DNA from: Neobacillus driksii
GTDB taxonomy: Bacteria > Bacillota > Bacilli > Bacillales > Cytobacillaceae
DNA length: 64,000 bases
Direction of reading: 5' to 3'
NCBI RefSeq assembly: GCF_013409995.1
Contig: NZ_JACCBX010000004.1
Location: 310,001-374,000 of the forward strand
In this document: positions 51,087 through 60,136 of the stretch, one piece after another
How the letters are laid out: each line of letters opens with the position of its first letter
Numbering within the stretch: position 1 is the stretch's first letter
Made by a program: the position numbers and the translations under genes
Notes under the pieces: model-generated
What the model saw: the letters and a program-made list of their open reading frames with translations, nothing else
Told to the model about the DNA's origin: nothing
Databases searched by the model: none

Positions 51087-51821
51087 TCATCCTCTTTTAA
51101 AAGCTTTAATGGTTTCATAAGAGCCGTCATTTAAATATTTGAACATCGAAATAGCAGGTCTTAGGTTTGCTTCTATAATCCAGACCTTCCCTTCCAAATC
51201 AATACCAAGATCTATTCCATATACACGTTTTTGGGAGTAGGAATTTGATAATTGCCCCGCAATTAACAAGGAAACCTCCTCTAAATCAGCGACAATATCT
51301 TTAACTTTTTCATTGTTTATCAGTGATATTTCAATAGCATCTTCCACTGATAAAACTGCTTTTGCAACATTAGTAACAACAAAATTATTTGCTGCCAATC
51401 TTGCAAGTTTACCCGTTACTGCCCATTCTAATGAATCCTTTTTCCTTTGTACCATTACACGAACATCAAATGGATTATTATTTATCGTGGCAAGTGGAAT
51501 TCTTTGCTGAACGATATACCGCTTTCTTTTTCTTGGAAAGTGATTCTCTTTTAAGTAATCGTAGATGTTCTCTTTTCCGTGTACCAACGTTTCACTGCTT
51601 TCAATATGAAGCACGAATTGTTCATTTGATAATGAAGAGATTTGGATAATTCCTCTCCCCTGAAAACCATTGCAAGGCTTTACCATTATTTGATTATACT
51701 TGTCTAACATGATATTTAGAGAAGTTCTATCCAAATATTGTGTATCAGGCAAAAAGGATGCAAGTCTTTCATTCTCCAACATCAATTTATGTTTTGTCCA
51801 TTTCCCAGCAGAAACACGCAT
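51087..51821 (-). CDS. Short YheC/YheD ATP-grasp protein, gene 1 of 4
   Basis: A 244-residue protein holding only the ATP-grasp part: MRVSAGKWTKHKLMLENERL, QIMVKPCNGFQGRGIIQISS, FDVRVMVQRKKDSLEWAVTG, VVTNVAKAVLSVEDA and YGIDLGIDLEGKVWIIEANL. The usual N-terminal domain of about 110 residues is absent; the frame begins cleanly with AAAGGGG before ATG, so it is not a cut-off gene. It is the first of the four consecutive family members. Gene gaps in the cluster are 104, 71 and 4 bases. Confidence 0.86.
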   Translation of the reverse strand: MRVSAGKWTKHKLMLENERLASFLPDTQYLDRTSLNIMLDKYNQIMVKPCNGFQGRGIIQISSLSNEQFVLHIESSETLVHGKENIYDYLKENHFPRKRKRYIVQQRIPLATINNNPFDVRVMVQRKKDSLEWAVTGKLARLAANNFVVTNVAKAVLSVEDAIEISLINNEKVKDIVADLEEVSLLIAGQLSNSYSQKRVYGIDLGIDLEGKVWIIEANLRPAISMFKYLNDGSYETIKAFKRG

Positions 51822-52002
51822 TTTATTACCCCTTTAAGTAAAAGCCAAATTTCTCGTAAAATTACCCATTTTAATTTTTTATTGACTAATAATTTATTCT
51901 GAGAAAAAGAGAAGGCATGGACTTTTAATCAACTAGTATAGAAATAATAAATTAACCCACAGAAGGTTTTATACCTTATCTATGTAAACCACTAGAAAGC
52001 CT

Positions 52003-52032
52003 AAAAAAATACACGGTGAATATTCACCGTGC
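52003..52032 (-). terminator. Terminator of lplJ
   Basis: On the minus strand the perfect palindrome CACGGTGAATATTCACCGTG is followed by TATTTTTTT, just after the lplJ stop codon. Confidence 0.92.
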
Positions 52033-52038
52033 AAAACT

Positions 52039-53025
52039 CTAATATATAAGGTTGATAAATTCTTCTTTTGATACATTTCCAAAATAAAAAATTGTGTCCA
52101 CATCTTTAAGTGCAGCTTCTAACTCGCTCTTATCGTAGCGAACATGCTTTAGTTTATTTTCAATATCACTTACATCTCCCACACCAAAAAAGTCGCCATA
52201 AATTTTACAGTTTTCAATGACTCCCTTATCAACATCTAAGCGGACATCAATTTGCCCCACTGGGAACCGATGTGAATGCTGAAGATTAAATTTCGGCGAT
52301 TTGCCGTAGTTCCAATCCCAATTTTGGTAGCGTTCCTTGGAGAGTTGGTGGATTTTCTCCCAATCTTCATTGGTAAGCACATACTCCGTAACTTCTTTCT
52401 CTTGAAAGATAAACTTAAGCAAAGCGGAGCGAAACTCTTCTATGGTCATTTTCTCTGACAAAAATTCTGAAATATTCGCCACTCTGCTGCGGACAGACTT
52501 GATTCCCTTGGATTCAATTTTATCCTTTTTCACTCGCAGGGCTGAGACGATATGCTCCATTTCAGAATTGAATAGGAGTGTTCCATGGGTAAACATCCTT
52601 CCCTTCGTCGAGAATTGGGCATTTCCGGATATTTTCCTGCCTTCAGCTAAAATATCGTTTCTGCCGCTTAATTCTGCATTTACCTCCATCTGCTTTAGTG
52701 CAGCAATCACTGGCTCTGTAAACTTACGGAAATTATGAAAGCTATCGCCGTCATCTTTTGTGATGAAGCTATAGTTAAGGTTGCCTAGGTCATGATAGAC
52801 CGCTCCCCCGCCAGACAATCTACGCACGACATGGATTCCATTACTCTCAACATACTCTGTATTAATTTCTTCAACGGAATTTTGGTTTTTTCCTATGATA
52901 ATCGATGGCTCATTTATGTAAAATAATAAATACGTATCATTGATATCGAGATTTTTTAACGCATATTCTTCAATGGCAAGATTTATTCTTGGATCTGTAA
53001 TGCCCTTATTATCAATAAATAACAT
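52039..53025 (-). CDS. lplJ: LplJ, lipoate-protein ligase
   Basis: A 328-residue enzyme that attaches scavenged lipoate to dehydrogenase E2 and GcvH domains in two steps via lipoyl-AMP. Conserved are NEPSIIIGKNQNSVEEIN, VVRRLSGGGAVYHDLGNLNY, GRNDILAEGRKISGNAQF with the key lysine region, and HGTLLF. The C-terminal accessory domain starts near residue 245. yhfI lies just upstream (16 bases), giving the yhfI-lplJ pair known from B. subtilis. Confidence 0.95.
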   Translation of the reverse strand: MLFIDNKGITDPRINLAIEEYALKNLDINDTYLLFYINEPSIIIGKNQNSVEEINTEYVESNGIHVVRRLSGGGAVYHDLGNLNYSFITKDDGDSFHNFRKFTEPVIAALKQMEVNAELSGRNDILAEGRKISGNAQFSTKGRMFTHGTLLFNSEMEHIVSALRVKKDKIESKGIKSVRSRVANISEFLSEKMTIEEFRSALLKFIFQEKEVTEYVLTNEDWEKIHQLSKERYQNWDWNYGKSPKFNLQHSHRFPVGQIDVRLDVDKGVIENCKIYGDFFGVGDVSDIENKLKHVRYDKSELEAALKDVDTIFYFGNVSKEEFINLIY

Positions 53026-53041
53026 ACGGCCTTCCCCCTTC

Positions 53042-53776
53042 TTATAGCGAAATAGTTTGAAATTCTTCAGCTAGTTTTATTATACCAGTATATTCTGTAC
53101 GGGCTTCACTAATAAGCTTAGAAACCTCTCCGTAATGTGGCAGATGAGTAAGAATTAGTTGTTTAACTTCAGCTCTTGCAGCAAATTTCCCTGCATCAAT
53201 GCTATTCATATGACCTGCTGATTTGCCGTTTTGGTGCTGATAAAAATTACATTCACATAATAAAAGATCTGCGCCTTTACTAAACTCTATAAATTCTTCT
53301 TTAAAGGAACTATCTGCTGTGTATACAATAGATTGTCCGTTTGCTTCTATTCTCATTGCAAAGCAAGTCACTGGATGGTCTGTTTTTAAAAAGGAAACTC
53401 GGAAGGGTCCGACAGTCAAAACATCATTAGGTGAATATGCAGTTCCCTTCGTAATTTCTTTGTAGGTTAACTTCGCAAATTCTGTATGGTCTAAAGAATG
53501 TCCATAGATAGGTAATGTCGGAAAACTCTTTCCTAAGAAGCCTTGTATCAATCGTGCGTGCTGCAGGACACCAATATCCGCAATGTGGTCTGGATGATAA
53601 TGAGAAATCACGACCGCATCAAGCTCTTCTGGCTCAATGATATTTTGCATTTTTGCAAGAACACCGCTGCCACAATCAATTAACATCTTAAATCCTTCAT
53701 GCTCCAATAAATAACCTGAACTTGCACCGTTTTTCTTCGGGTAACCGCCCCAATAACCGATAATTGTCAACTTCAA
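53042..53776 (-). CDS. yhfI: YhfI, metallo-beta-lactamase fold hydrolase
   Basis: A 244-residue metallo-beta-lactamase protein of the RNase Z-like class. The metal site is SHYHPDHIADIG, then KTDHPVTCFAMRI, YTADSSFKEEF, and the last ligands in ILTHLPHYGE. The start is taken as TTG at 53776 (reads MKLTIIGYWGG), eight bases after AAGGGGG and in line with the usual family start; ATG at 53782 is only two bases from that site. The biochemical substrate is unknown. It is co-transcribed with lplJ. Confidence 0.88.
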   Translation of the reverse strand: MKLTIIGYWGGYPKKNGASSGYLLEHEGFKMLIDCGSGVLAKMQNIIEPEELDAVVISHYHPDHIADIGVLQHARLIQGFLGKSFPTLPIYGHSLDHTEFAKLTYKEITKGTAYSPNDVLTVGPFRVSFLKTDHPVTCFAMRIEANGQSIVYTADSSFKEEFIEFSKGADLLLCECNFYQHQNGKSAGHMNSIDAGKFAARAEVKQLILTHLPHYGEVSKLISEARTEYTGIIKLAEEFQTISL

Positions 53777-53797
53777 TCTCATAACCCCCTTGATTAT

Positions 53798-53827
53798 AAA
53801 AAAAGAAGCTATTTTAAAACAGCTTCG
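53798..53827 (-). terminator. Terminator of hemY
   Basis: On the minus strand GAAGCTGTTTTAAAATAGCTTC (one mismatch) is followed by TTTTTTT, at the end of the hem unit. Confidence 0.88.
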
Positions 53828-53830
53828 AGT

Positions 53831-55252
53831 TTATTCTGTGACATTTAGATACTCTAATACACCTTTAACAGCCTCTTCACCTTGGTCAATACAATCAGGA
53901 AGCCCGACACCGCCGTAAGAAGCACTGGCTAAAAAGACACCAGGCAGTTCCGATTTAATATGCTTTCTGATTGTCTCTAGTCGCTGTTTATGTCCTACTG
54001 TGTATTGCGGCATGGAATCCTTCCAGCGCGAAACAACAGCAAACTCAGGCTGAATTCCAATATCCATTGTCCTGCTTAAATCATCAAGAACAATCTGAAT
54101 AATTCGATCATCAGAAAGATCGACGATGGTTTCGTCTCCTGCTCTTCCTACATAACAGCGCAGCAGAACCTTGCCCTTTGGAGTGGAATGAGCCCATTTT
54201 TTATGTGTCCAGGTGCAAGCTGTTATAGAATAATCACCATTTCTAGAAACAACAAATCCAGTTCCATCAATATCTTTTTTTATCGCTTCTTCAGGAAATG
54301 CAAGTGCTACGGTTGCAACAGATGTTGAGGGTACAGCCTTTAAAGGGTCAAAAAAGCGATAGTCCGAGAACATGGATTGTGTTATTTTATGCGGTGTTGC
54401 GGCAACAATGCAATCAGCTATCAATGTGTCACCGTTATTTAGATAAAGTTCATATTGGTCATTAGTCTTGGTAATTTTATCGACTCGGTGCCCTTTTAAT
54501 ATAGAATTAGGGTCCAGTTTCGCTTCTATTCCTTCAGCAAAGGACTGAAGGCCAGACTTAAAGGTTAAAAATGCACCTTTTTTCTTCTCGGCAGGTGGTT
54601 GTATTTTTGGTTTTGACGGTGTGGTTTTTTTCATTCCTACTATAAGGCTGCGATATTTTTGTTCAACCTCATAGAACTGTGGGAAGGTCGACATTAGGCT
54701 CATTTGATCTATATCACCAGCATAAATACCAGATAATAACGGTTCAATCAAATTTTCAACAACCTCATCACCCAGCCTTCTTCGAAAAAATTCACCTAAA
54801 GACTGGTCTGTATTTCCTTCAGATCTTGGTAAAACAAAATCCGCTGCTGCTCTTAGTTTTCCTGGTATTGAAAACAACCCCGTCGTAATAAATGGTCCTA
54901 TCTCAGTCGGGATTCCCATAATGGAACCCCCAGGCATCGAATAGAGCTTGTCATTTACAAGAACATAGGATGTCCCAGTTGAATTCGATACTAGCTGCTC
55001 CTCCATCCCTACTTCCTTTGCTAGTCTAATCATGCTGGTTTTTCTAGCCAAGAAGGAATCGGGACCTCTTTCAATGGTGAAACCGTCTCTTATTACGGTT
55101 TGCATTTTACCTCCGAGACGTTGTGAAGCTTCGATCAGTTTGATTTCAAGAGGCAGCTTTTTATCATGAATGATTTTTTGAAGGTAGAATGCCGCAGTAA
55201 GGCCCGCTATTCCGCCCCCAATAATGGCTACCTTCTTTTTTTCCTCCGTCAC
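53831..55252 (-). CDS. hemY: HemY/CgoX, coproporphyrinogen III oxidase
   Basis: A 473-residue FAD enzyme that oxidises coproporphyrinogen III to coproporphyrin III with oxygen, in the Gram-positive haem route. The FAD motif is KKVAIIGGGIAGLTAAFYLQ, then IEASQRLGGKMQTV and ERGPDSFLARK; the C-terminal FAD contact is FLASASYGGVGLPDCIDQG. The start is GTG at 55252, eight bases after AAGGG; GTG at 55261 lies too near. It is the last of hemE-hemH-hemY. It needs oxygen, so another enzyme is expected under anaerobic conditions. Confidence 0.94.
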   Translation of the reverse strand: MTEEKKKVAIIGGGIAGLTAAFYLQKIIHDKKLPLEIKLIEASQRLGGKMQTVIRDGFTIERGPDSFLARKTSMIRLAKEVGMEEQLVSNSTGTSYVLVNDKLYSMPGGSIMGIPTEIGPFITTGLFSIPGKLRAAADFVLPRSEGNTDQSLGEFFRRRLGDEVVENLIEPLLSGIYAGDIDQMSLMSTFPQFYEVEQKYRSLIVGMKKTTPSKPKIQPPAEKKKGAFLTFKSGLQSFAEGIEAKLDPNSILKGHRVDKITKTNDQYELYLNNGDTLIADCIVAATPHKITQSMFSDYRFFDPLKAVPSTSVATVALAFPEEAIKKDIDGTGFVVSRNGDYSITACTWTHKKWAHSTPKGKVLLRCYVGRAGDETIVDLSDDRIIQIVLDDLSRTMDIGIQPEFAVVSRWKDSMPQYTVGHKQRLETIRKHIKSELPGVFLASASYGGVGLPDCIDQGEEAVKGVLEYLNVTE

Positions 55253-55286
55253 GGATGTCACCCTTCTTTCTTTATTCTGTATGCTT

Positions 55287-56219
55287 TCAATTGGCTAATC
55301 TTTTTAAAATAACCGTAGTCATTGCATCAATTAGATTAGCATGTGCGTTCGGCATTTCAGGACGATAGTAACTTGCTCCTAAATCCTCAGCCACTATCCT
55401 ACACTCGTAATCGTTATCATAGAGGACTTCCAAGTGTTCACACACAAAGCCAACCGGCGCATAAACAAATGCTTTATATGGATGTTCTTTTGCTAAGTTC
55501 CTAGTCAAATCTTGAACATCAGGTCCTAACCATGGATCAGGTGTGTTCCCCGCACTTTGCCAGCCAATCGCATAGTCAGTGATTCCGGCATGTTTTGCAA
55601 TCAGATCGGCAGTTTCCTGAAGCTGACTTGGATAGGGATCACCAAATTGTAGTATCTTCTCTGGAAGACTATGGGCCGAAACAATCAGCATAGCGTCATT
55701 TTTTTCCTCTTGAGGCATCTGTTCATAAATCCCTTTAATTTTATCTGCCCAATAGTTAATGAATTTAGGTTCATCATACCAGCTGTCAACTGAAGTGATT
55801 TTAATACCTCCAAGTTTTTCAGCTTCTTCATTTGCCCTGTTATTATAGGATTTAATACTAAAAGTTGAATAATGAGGCGCTAAGACAATACTTACGGCCT
55901 CTTTAATTCCATCTGAATGCATTTCTTTAACTGCATCCTCAATAAAAGGTTCAATATGCTTTAAGCCCAGATACATTTTGAACTCAATTTCATCTTGAAC
56001 TTGATTTATATGTTCTTCAAGTTTTTTTGCCTGCTCTATTGTAATTTTGGCTAATGGTGATATACCGCCAATTGCTTCATAGCGATTCCTTAACTCTTCA
56101 ATCATTTCTGGAGTAGGCTTTCTGCCATGCCGAATATGTGTATAGTAACGTTCCAAGTCATCTAAGTGATATGGGGTTCCGTATGCCATTACGAGTAAGC
56201 CCATTTTCTTTTTCATCAT
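55287..56219 (-). CDS. hemH: HemH/CpfC, coproporphyrin ferrochelatase
   Basis: A 310-residue enzyme that inserts iron into coproporphyrin III to give coproheme. Conserved are [44 protein letters not shown], the catalytic histidine in [12 protein letters not shown], and [19 protein letters not shown] with [21 protein letters not shown] at 56219 follows GAGGTG by six bases. It is followed by hemY after 34 bases. About 175 bases separate it from hemE, with an odd hairpin in that gap. Confidence 0.95.
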   Translation of the reverse strand: MMKKKMGLLVMAYGTPYHLDDLERYYTHIRHGRKPTPEMIEELRNRYEAIGGISPLAKITIEQAKKLEEHINQVQDEIEFKMYLGLKHIEPFIEDAVKEMHSDGIKEAVSIVLAPHYSTFSIKSYNNRANEEAEKLGGIKITSVDSWYDEPKFINYWADKIKGIYEQMPQEEKNDAMLIVSAHSLPEKILQFGDPYPSQLQETADLIAKHAGITDYAIGWQSAGNTPDPWLGPDVQDLTRNLAKEHPYKAFVYAPVGFVCEHLEVLYDNDYECRIVAEDLGASYYRPEMPNAHANLIDAMTTVILKRLAN

Positions 56220-56298
56220 CTTCCGCACCTCATTTTTAATCTCGCTGCCTTCTGCAAATTAAAGTATTTATTGTAAAAATGGTACATATCAGGATTTA

Positions 56299-56330
56299 GA
56301 GGGCCTCTAATTTTTAGGGCCCTCTTTTTT
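56299..56330 (+). terminator. Plus-strand terminator hairpin between hemE and hemH
   Basis: AGAGGGCC-T-CTAA-TTT-TTAG-GGCCCTCT followed by TTTTTT is a strong terminator only when read on the plus strand. All surrounding genes are on the minus strand, where no T-run follows the stem. It would stop antisense transcription toward hemE, or act as a 5' hairpin in a hemH leader. Confidence 0.7.
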
Positions 56331-56394
56331 CATGCATATTATATTGTGCCAAAAAAACACTTGTCTTACCAATATTAACACTCGAAGGCCGTAT

Positions 56395-57441
56395 TTATCT
56401 GCCAAGTTTTGATGCAGAATACTCATGGACAAATGAGGTTAATTTTTTTAACGTTGCCGGGTTAACCGACGGGAAAACCCCATGTCCAAGATTAAAGATA
56501 TAGCCGCCCTCTGCCATACCTTGGTCTAAAATAGCTTTAGCTCTTTCTTCAATCACTTCCCAAGGTGATAACAGGATTGCTGGGTCAAGATTACCTTGAA
56601 CGGTCTTATGGATTCCCAATTTTCTTGCTTGTTGAATCGGCAAACGCCAGTCCAACCCAACTACATCCAGCGGGAGGTCATTCCATTCTAAAGCAAGATG
56701 ACTAGCACCTACTCCAAACATAATAAGTGGCACATTTTCTTCTTTTAGCTCTGTAAAAATTCGATTCATGACTGGCTTAATAAAGTAGCGATAGTCCTCA
56801 ACATTCAAAGCTCCCACCCAAGAATCAAAGATTTGAATCGCTTTAGCACCAGCCTTAATTTGCGATTTCACATATGTAATAATCATATCAGCAAGTTTTT
56901 CCATTAATGCGAACCATGCTTTTGGTTCAGAGTACATAAATGCCTTTGTCTTGTTGTAGTTTTTCGAAGGTCCACCTTCAATCATATAACTAGCGAGTGT
57001 GAAAGGAGCGCCAGAAAATCCGATTAAAGGTACGGACAATTGTTCTTGAGTTAATAATTTAATCGTATCTAATACGTAAGGTACGTCCTCTTCAGGATGA
57101 ATTTCACCAAGTTTTTCAACATCTGCTAAGGATGTGATTGGATTGTCAATGACAGGACCAATCCCAGATTTTATTTCTACCTGCATGCCAATTGCCGGCA
57201 GCGGGGTCATAATATCTTTATATAGAATAGCTGCGTCCACATTGTACTGCTCTACTGGAAGGCGGGTTACATACGCACATAGCTCAGGCTGGTGAGTAAT
57301 TTCAAACAATGAGTATTTTTCTTTAATTTCTCTGTACTCTGGCTGTGACCTTCCTGCCTGACGCATGTACCAGACTGGCACGTGATCTGTCTTTTCTCCT
57401 CTCGCTGCTTTTAAAAATGTATCGTTGATTTGCTTCGTCAT
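56395..57441 (-). CDS. hemE: HemE, uroporphyrinogen decarboxylase
   Basis: A 348-residue enzyme that converts uroporphyrinogen III to coproporphyrinogen III. Conserved are [59 protein letters not shown] and [18 protein letters not shown] at 57441 follows AAGGTGG; a longer frame to 57462 is less likely. It opens the hemE-hemH-hemY set. The divergent hmoB gene shares the upstream region, which holds a Fur-like palindrome. Confidence 0.95.
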   Translation of the reverse strand: MTKQINDTFLKAARGEKTDHVPVWYMRQAGRSQPEYREIKEKYSLFEITHQPELCAYVTRLPVEQYNVDAAILYKDIMTPLPAIGMQVEIKSGIGPVIDNPITSLADVEKLGEIHPEEDVPYVLDTIKLLTQEQLSVPLIGFSGAPFTLASYMIEGGPSKNYNKTKAFMYSEPKAWFALMEKLADMIITYVKSQIKAGAKAIQIFDSWVGALNVEDYRYFIKPVMNRIFTELKEENVPLIMFGVGASHLALEWNDLPLDVVGLDWRLPIQQARKLGIHKTVQGNLDPAILLSPWEVIEERAKAILDQGMAEGGYIFNLGHGVFPSVNPATLKKLTSFVHEYSASKLGR

Positions 57442-57621
57442 GTAAATAAATCCACCTTTCAAAAGACATGTCTCGTTCTATTTTAATATATGAAGCCTAA
57501 AATTAAAAACTTTATAGAGTACATAGCACTGTTTTCACTATATCGATTATTCCTATTGGTGTATAGGTTACAATGGAAAGTGTCAAAAAAAAGTCGTTTT
57601 TAATTTAATGAATTGTTCTGT

Positions 57622-57636
57622 TGATTAGCAATATCA
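57622..57636. promoter_or_regulatory. Fur/PerR-like palindrome between hemE and hmoB
   Basis: TGATTAGCAATATCA matches the 7-1-7 Fur box (TGATAATNATTATCA) at 11 of 14 positions and is extended to a GTTGAT/ATCAAC palindrome. It lies about 110 bases before hmoB and 180 before hemE. Iron- or peroxide-dependent control of haem turnover would be sensible, but the match is only moderate. Confidence 0.35.
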
Positions 57637-57744
57637 ACATGCAGCTTTATCACAGCCTAGTGTGAAAGAAATGATTCGAGATGAATTTATATAAATGTAT
57701 AGCATACCCTAGTATGTAAACATAGAACAGGTGAGGTAATGAAA

Positions 57745-58254
57745 ATGAATGTTTATATTGCTACAGGGACATTTGAATACTTAAAAGAGATTGAAGAGAG
57801 GTATCCGTCTGAGTTAATGGTAACAATGGTTAATGAAGATAGTGCCCTTCTTTTACATGAAACGAGTACACAAACTGTATTTAAACAACCAAGTAAATAT
57901 GAGGTATTAGCAACATCTGGGTTAATTGAGAAGAAAGGCTTGGTTGTGATTAACTACATCCCAGTAACGGAAGAAAACAGGTCTCTATTTGAATACCATT
58001 TAAAGGATCTTCCCAGACTGCTTGAAAAAGAAATGGGACTTATCGCAATCCGAGTCCTTCGCCCATTATCCTCTAATGTTTATATAATCCTGACGATATG
58101 GGATAGTCAACTCACATTTGAAAACAGTAAAAATCTTTTGGATTCTACTATAGAAAAAGGATATGAATATGTTAATCACTCTAATATATTTATTAGCGCG
58201 CCATATGTCAGCAAATATACTATACCTGCTGACCAAAAAGGGTCACATGATTAA
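57745..58254 (+). CDS. hmoB: HmoB-like haem-degrading monooxygenase
   Basis: A 169-residue protein of the antibiotic-biosynthesis-monooxygenase fold, MNVYIATGTFEYLKEIEERY, with the C-terminal ABM domain from about residue 70: GLVVINYIPVTEENRSLFEY, LLEKEMGLIAIRVLRPLSSN, YIILTIWDS. This is the layout of HmoB (YhgC), which opens haem and releases iron; YhgC lies beside hemE in B. subtilis. A residue-level haem ligand cannot be fixed from sequence alone. ATG at 57745 is eight bases after GAGG; ATG at 57739 is possible. Confidence 0.87.
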   Translation: MNVYIATGTFEYLKEIEERYPSELMVTMVNEDSALLLHETSTQTVFKQPSKYEVLATSGLIEKKGLVVINYIPVTEENRSLFEYHLKDLPRLLEKEMGLIAIRVLRPLSSNVYIILTIWDSQLTFENSKNLLDSTIEKGYEYVNHSNIFISAPYVSKYTIPADQKGSHD

Positions 58255-58274
58255 GCTCATGTGACCCTTTTTTT
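58237..58274 (+). terminator. Terminator of hmoB
   Basis: AAAGGGTCACATGA-TTAAGC-TCATGTGACCCTTT is followed by TTTT. The stem overlaps the hmoB stop codon, which lies in the loop. Confidence 0.92.
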
Positions 58275-58453
58275 GGAAGTCCACACCTGTGTTGATCACG
58301 GGAATCACCTATTCTCCTCTAGCCTGGCACATTTTAAGAATGAATAAATTTAAATACCTCTCACCACCTAAAACTTTTTTCATATCCTGTATTACATCCA
58401 CGGGCGAATACCTATTTATCGTCCTTAGATGATGATGAGAGGAGGTCATTTGT

Positions 58454-59851
58454 ATGCCTGTCGAGCTTTCAGCTCTCCATTGGATATATGTCGTCTTTAT
58501 TGCACTTATTATCGGATTTATGGTCAAACGGAGAGATACTTCACTTATTTGTATTCTCGGAATATTCCTTATTGCCATTACTGCAACTGGTTCCTTAAGC
58601 AGTTCAGTCAGCAGTATCTTCAACAGCTTTATTTATGCAATTACCGAGTTATTATCAACCATCTTAGTCATTTCCATTATTGTGGCTATGAGCAAAACCC
58701 TAACTTCGACCGGTATAAACGACGTAATGATTTCACCTTTTACAAAATTAATTCGTAACCCTGCACTCGCATATTGGACCATTGGTATCTTAATGATGGT
58801 CATTTCCTGGTTTTTCTGGCCATCCCCAGCTGTAGCATTATTAGGGGCCGTTCTCCTTCCTGTCGCCCTACGGGCAGGTCTTCCAGCTTTGGGTGTTGCC
58901 ATGGCAATGAATTTGTTTGGACACGGTATAGCCTTATCAGGAGATTATGTGATACAGGCTGCACCTAAATTAACATCAGACGCTGCTGGTATTCCAATCG
59001 GTGATGTCATCAGTGCCAGTATTCCATTAGTAGTTGTTATGGGGGTTGTGACTACTATTGCTGCCTTCTATTTTCTGAGGAGAGATATGAAAAATGGTGT
59101 CTTGCAGCCAACTCCATATGTACCTGTAGAGTCAACAGAACAAACCACTTCCGAGAAAAATCTCCTTTCCATTAGCCAAAAGCGATTCTTTGCCATTCTC
59201 GTACCGATTTTATTCGCCATTGACGTTGCTGGTATGTTTACTCTTGACCTGACTGGCGGTGACGCAACTGCTTTAGTTGGCGGAACATCTATTTTTATCC
59301 TCCTCCTAATAACCATGGTCAGCCATAAAAACAAAGGTCTTGAAAAAACCACAAGCTTTCTAATTGATGGGTTTACATTTGGTTTTAAGGTTTTTGGTCC
59401 TGTCATCCCAATAGCGGCATTCTTTTATTTAGGTGATGCCGGTTTTGGAAAAATCGTTGGTGATTTTTTACCAAATGGTTCGCAAGGTATCGTAAATGAC
59501 CTTGGTATCGCGTTAGCGAATATTGTTCCATTGAGTAAAGTGGTCGGAGCAGTGACACTAACCACTGTAGGAGCGATTACGGGTTTGGATGGCTCTGGAT
59601 TTTCAGGAATATCCCTCGCAGGTTCAGTCGCGGGCTTGTTTGCAGTTGCAATTGGTAAAGGTGTAGCTACTCTAGTGGCACTCGGTCAAATTGCAGCCAT
59701 CTGGGTTGGCGGCGGAACTTTAGTACCATGGGCGTTAATTCCTGCAGCGGCCATTTGTAACGTTGATCCTTTTGAGTTAGCACGGCGAAATCTAATACCC
59801 GTTGCTATTGGTCTTGTTGTCACAACGATCGTAGCAATGTTTCTAATATAA
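58454..59851 (+). CDS. YhfA-like multi-helix permease
   Basis: A 465-residue membrane protein with about 11-12 hydrophobic segments, starting MPVELSALHWIYVVFIALII and ending VAIGLVVTTIVAMFLI. Loops such as ISGLDGSG-type TGLDGSGFSGISLAGSVAGL and NLFGHGIALSGDYVIQAAPK recall ion-coupled carriers of the large IT/DcuC-like group. Size and place near hem and yha genes fit YhfA of B. subtilis. Substrate is not known. GAGGAGG lies before ATG. It converges on the PAP2 gene across the second GC-rich repeat. Confidence 0.75.
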   Translation: MPVELSALHWIYVVFIALIIGFMVKRRDTSLICILGIFLIAITATGSLSSSVSSIFNSFIYAITELLSTILVISIIVAMSKTLTSTGINDVMISPFTKLIRNPALAYWTIGILMMVISWFFWPSPAVALLGAVLLPVALRAGLPALGVAMAMNLFGHGIALSGDYVIQAAPKLTSDAAGIPIGDVISASIPLVVVMGVVTTIAAFYFLRRDMKNGVLQPTPYVPVESTEQTTSEKNLLSISQKRFFAILVPILFAIDVAGMFTLDLTGGDATALVGGTSIFILLLITMVSHKNKGLEKTTSFLIDGFTFGFKVFGPVIPIAAFFYLGDAGFGKIVGDFLPNGSQGIVNDLGIALANIVPLSKVVGAVTLTTVGAITGLDGSGFSGISLAGSVAGLFAVAIGKGVATLVALGQIAAIWVGGGTLVPWALIPAAAICNVDPFELARRNLIPVAIGLVVTTIVAMFLI

Positions 59852-59872
59852 AAAAGAGGCCAGGGGCCTCTC
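59850..59872 (-). terminator. Terminator of the PAP2 gene, left copy of a duplicated hairpin
   Basis: AGAGGCC-AGG-GGCCTCT is preceded on the plus strand by an A-run, so on the minus strand it ends with TTTTTT. It is almost the same as the hairpin at 60112-60132. Confidence 0.7.
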
Positions 59873-59874
59873 AG

Positions 59875-59917
59875 ATTGTCGAGAAAGGTATCATTCTCGG
59901 CAATTTTTATTTTTTTC
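59875..59917 (+). terminator. Terminator of the YhfA-like permease
   Basis: ATTGTCGAGAA-AGGTATCA-TTCTCGGCAAT is a hairpin followed by TTTTATTTTTTT. Confidence 0.85.
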
Positions 59918-59933
59918 TGCCTGCCCAAAGGCC

Positions 59934-60064
59934 TGTTGATTTCCACTCCAGGCGCTTCGCTTTCCGCGGGCGTGCCGGGGAGCCTCCTCGGCGCTTAGCG
60001 CATGTGGGGTCTCCCCAGCCCCGTACTCCCGCAGGAGTCTTCGCACCTTCCGCTCCAATCAACA
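59934..60064. repeat. GC-rich palindromic repeat, copy 2
   Basis: The core is bounded by TGTTGATT and AATCAACA and contains GGGGAGCCTCCTCGGCGCTTA and CCCGCAGGAGTCTTCGCACC, closely matching the core at 23377-23509. It is far richer in GC than its surroundings. It lies between two copies of a GAGGCC/GGCCTC terminator, between convergent genes. No coding capacity is supported. Confidence 0.87.
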
Positions 60065-60111
60065 GGGAGAAATAACCAGGAGATTGCCACACACTTTTTC
60101 CAAACTGGCTA

Positions 60112-60132
60112 AGAGGCCGGGGCCTCTTTTTT
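60112..60132 (+). terminator. Second plus-strand terminator, right copy of a duplicated hairpin
   Basis: AGAGGCC-GG-GGCCTCT is followed by TTTTT. It nearly repeats the hairpin at 59850-59872 and lies just past the PAP2 stop codon. Confidence 0.8.
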
Positions 60133-60136
60133 GTAG

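Noticed and set aside
58309..58623. A minus-strand frame over the start of the YhfA-like permease gene
   Set aside because: Overlaps a good membrane-protein gene with a strong ribosome site; the antisense product resembles nothing.
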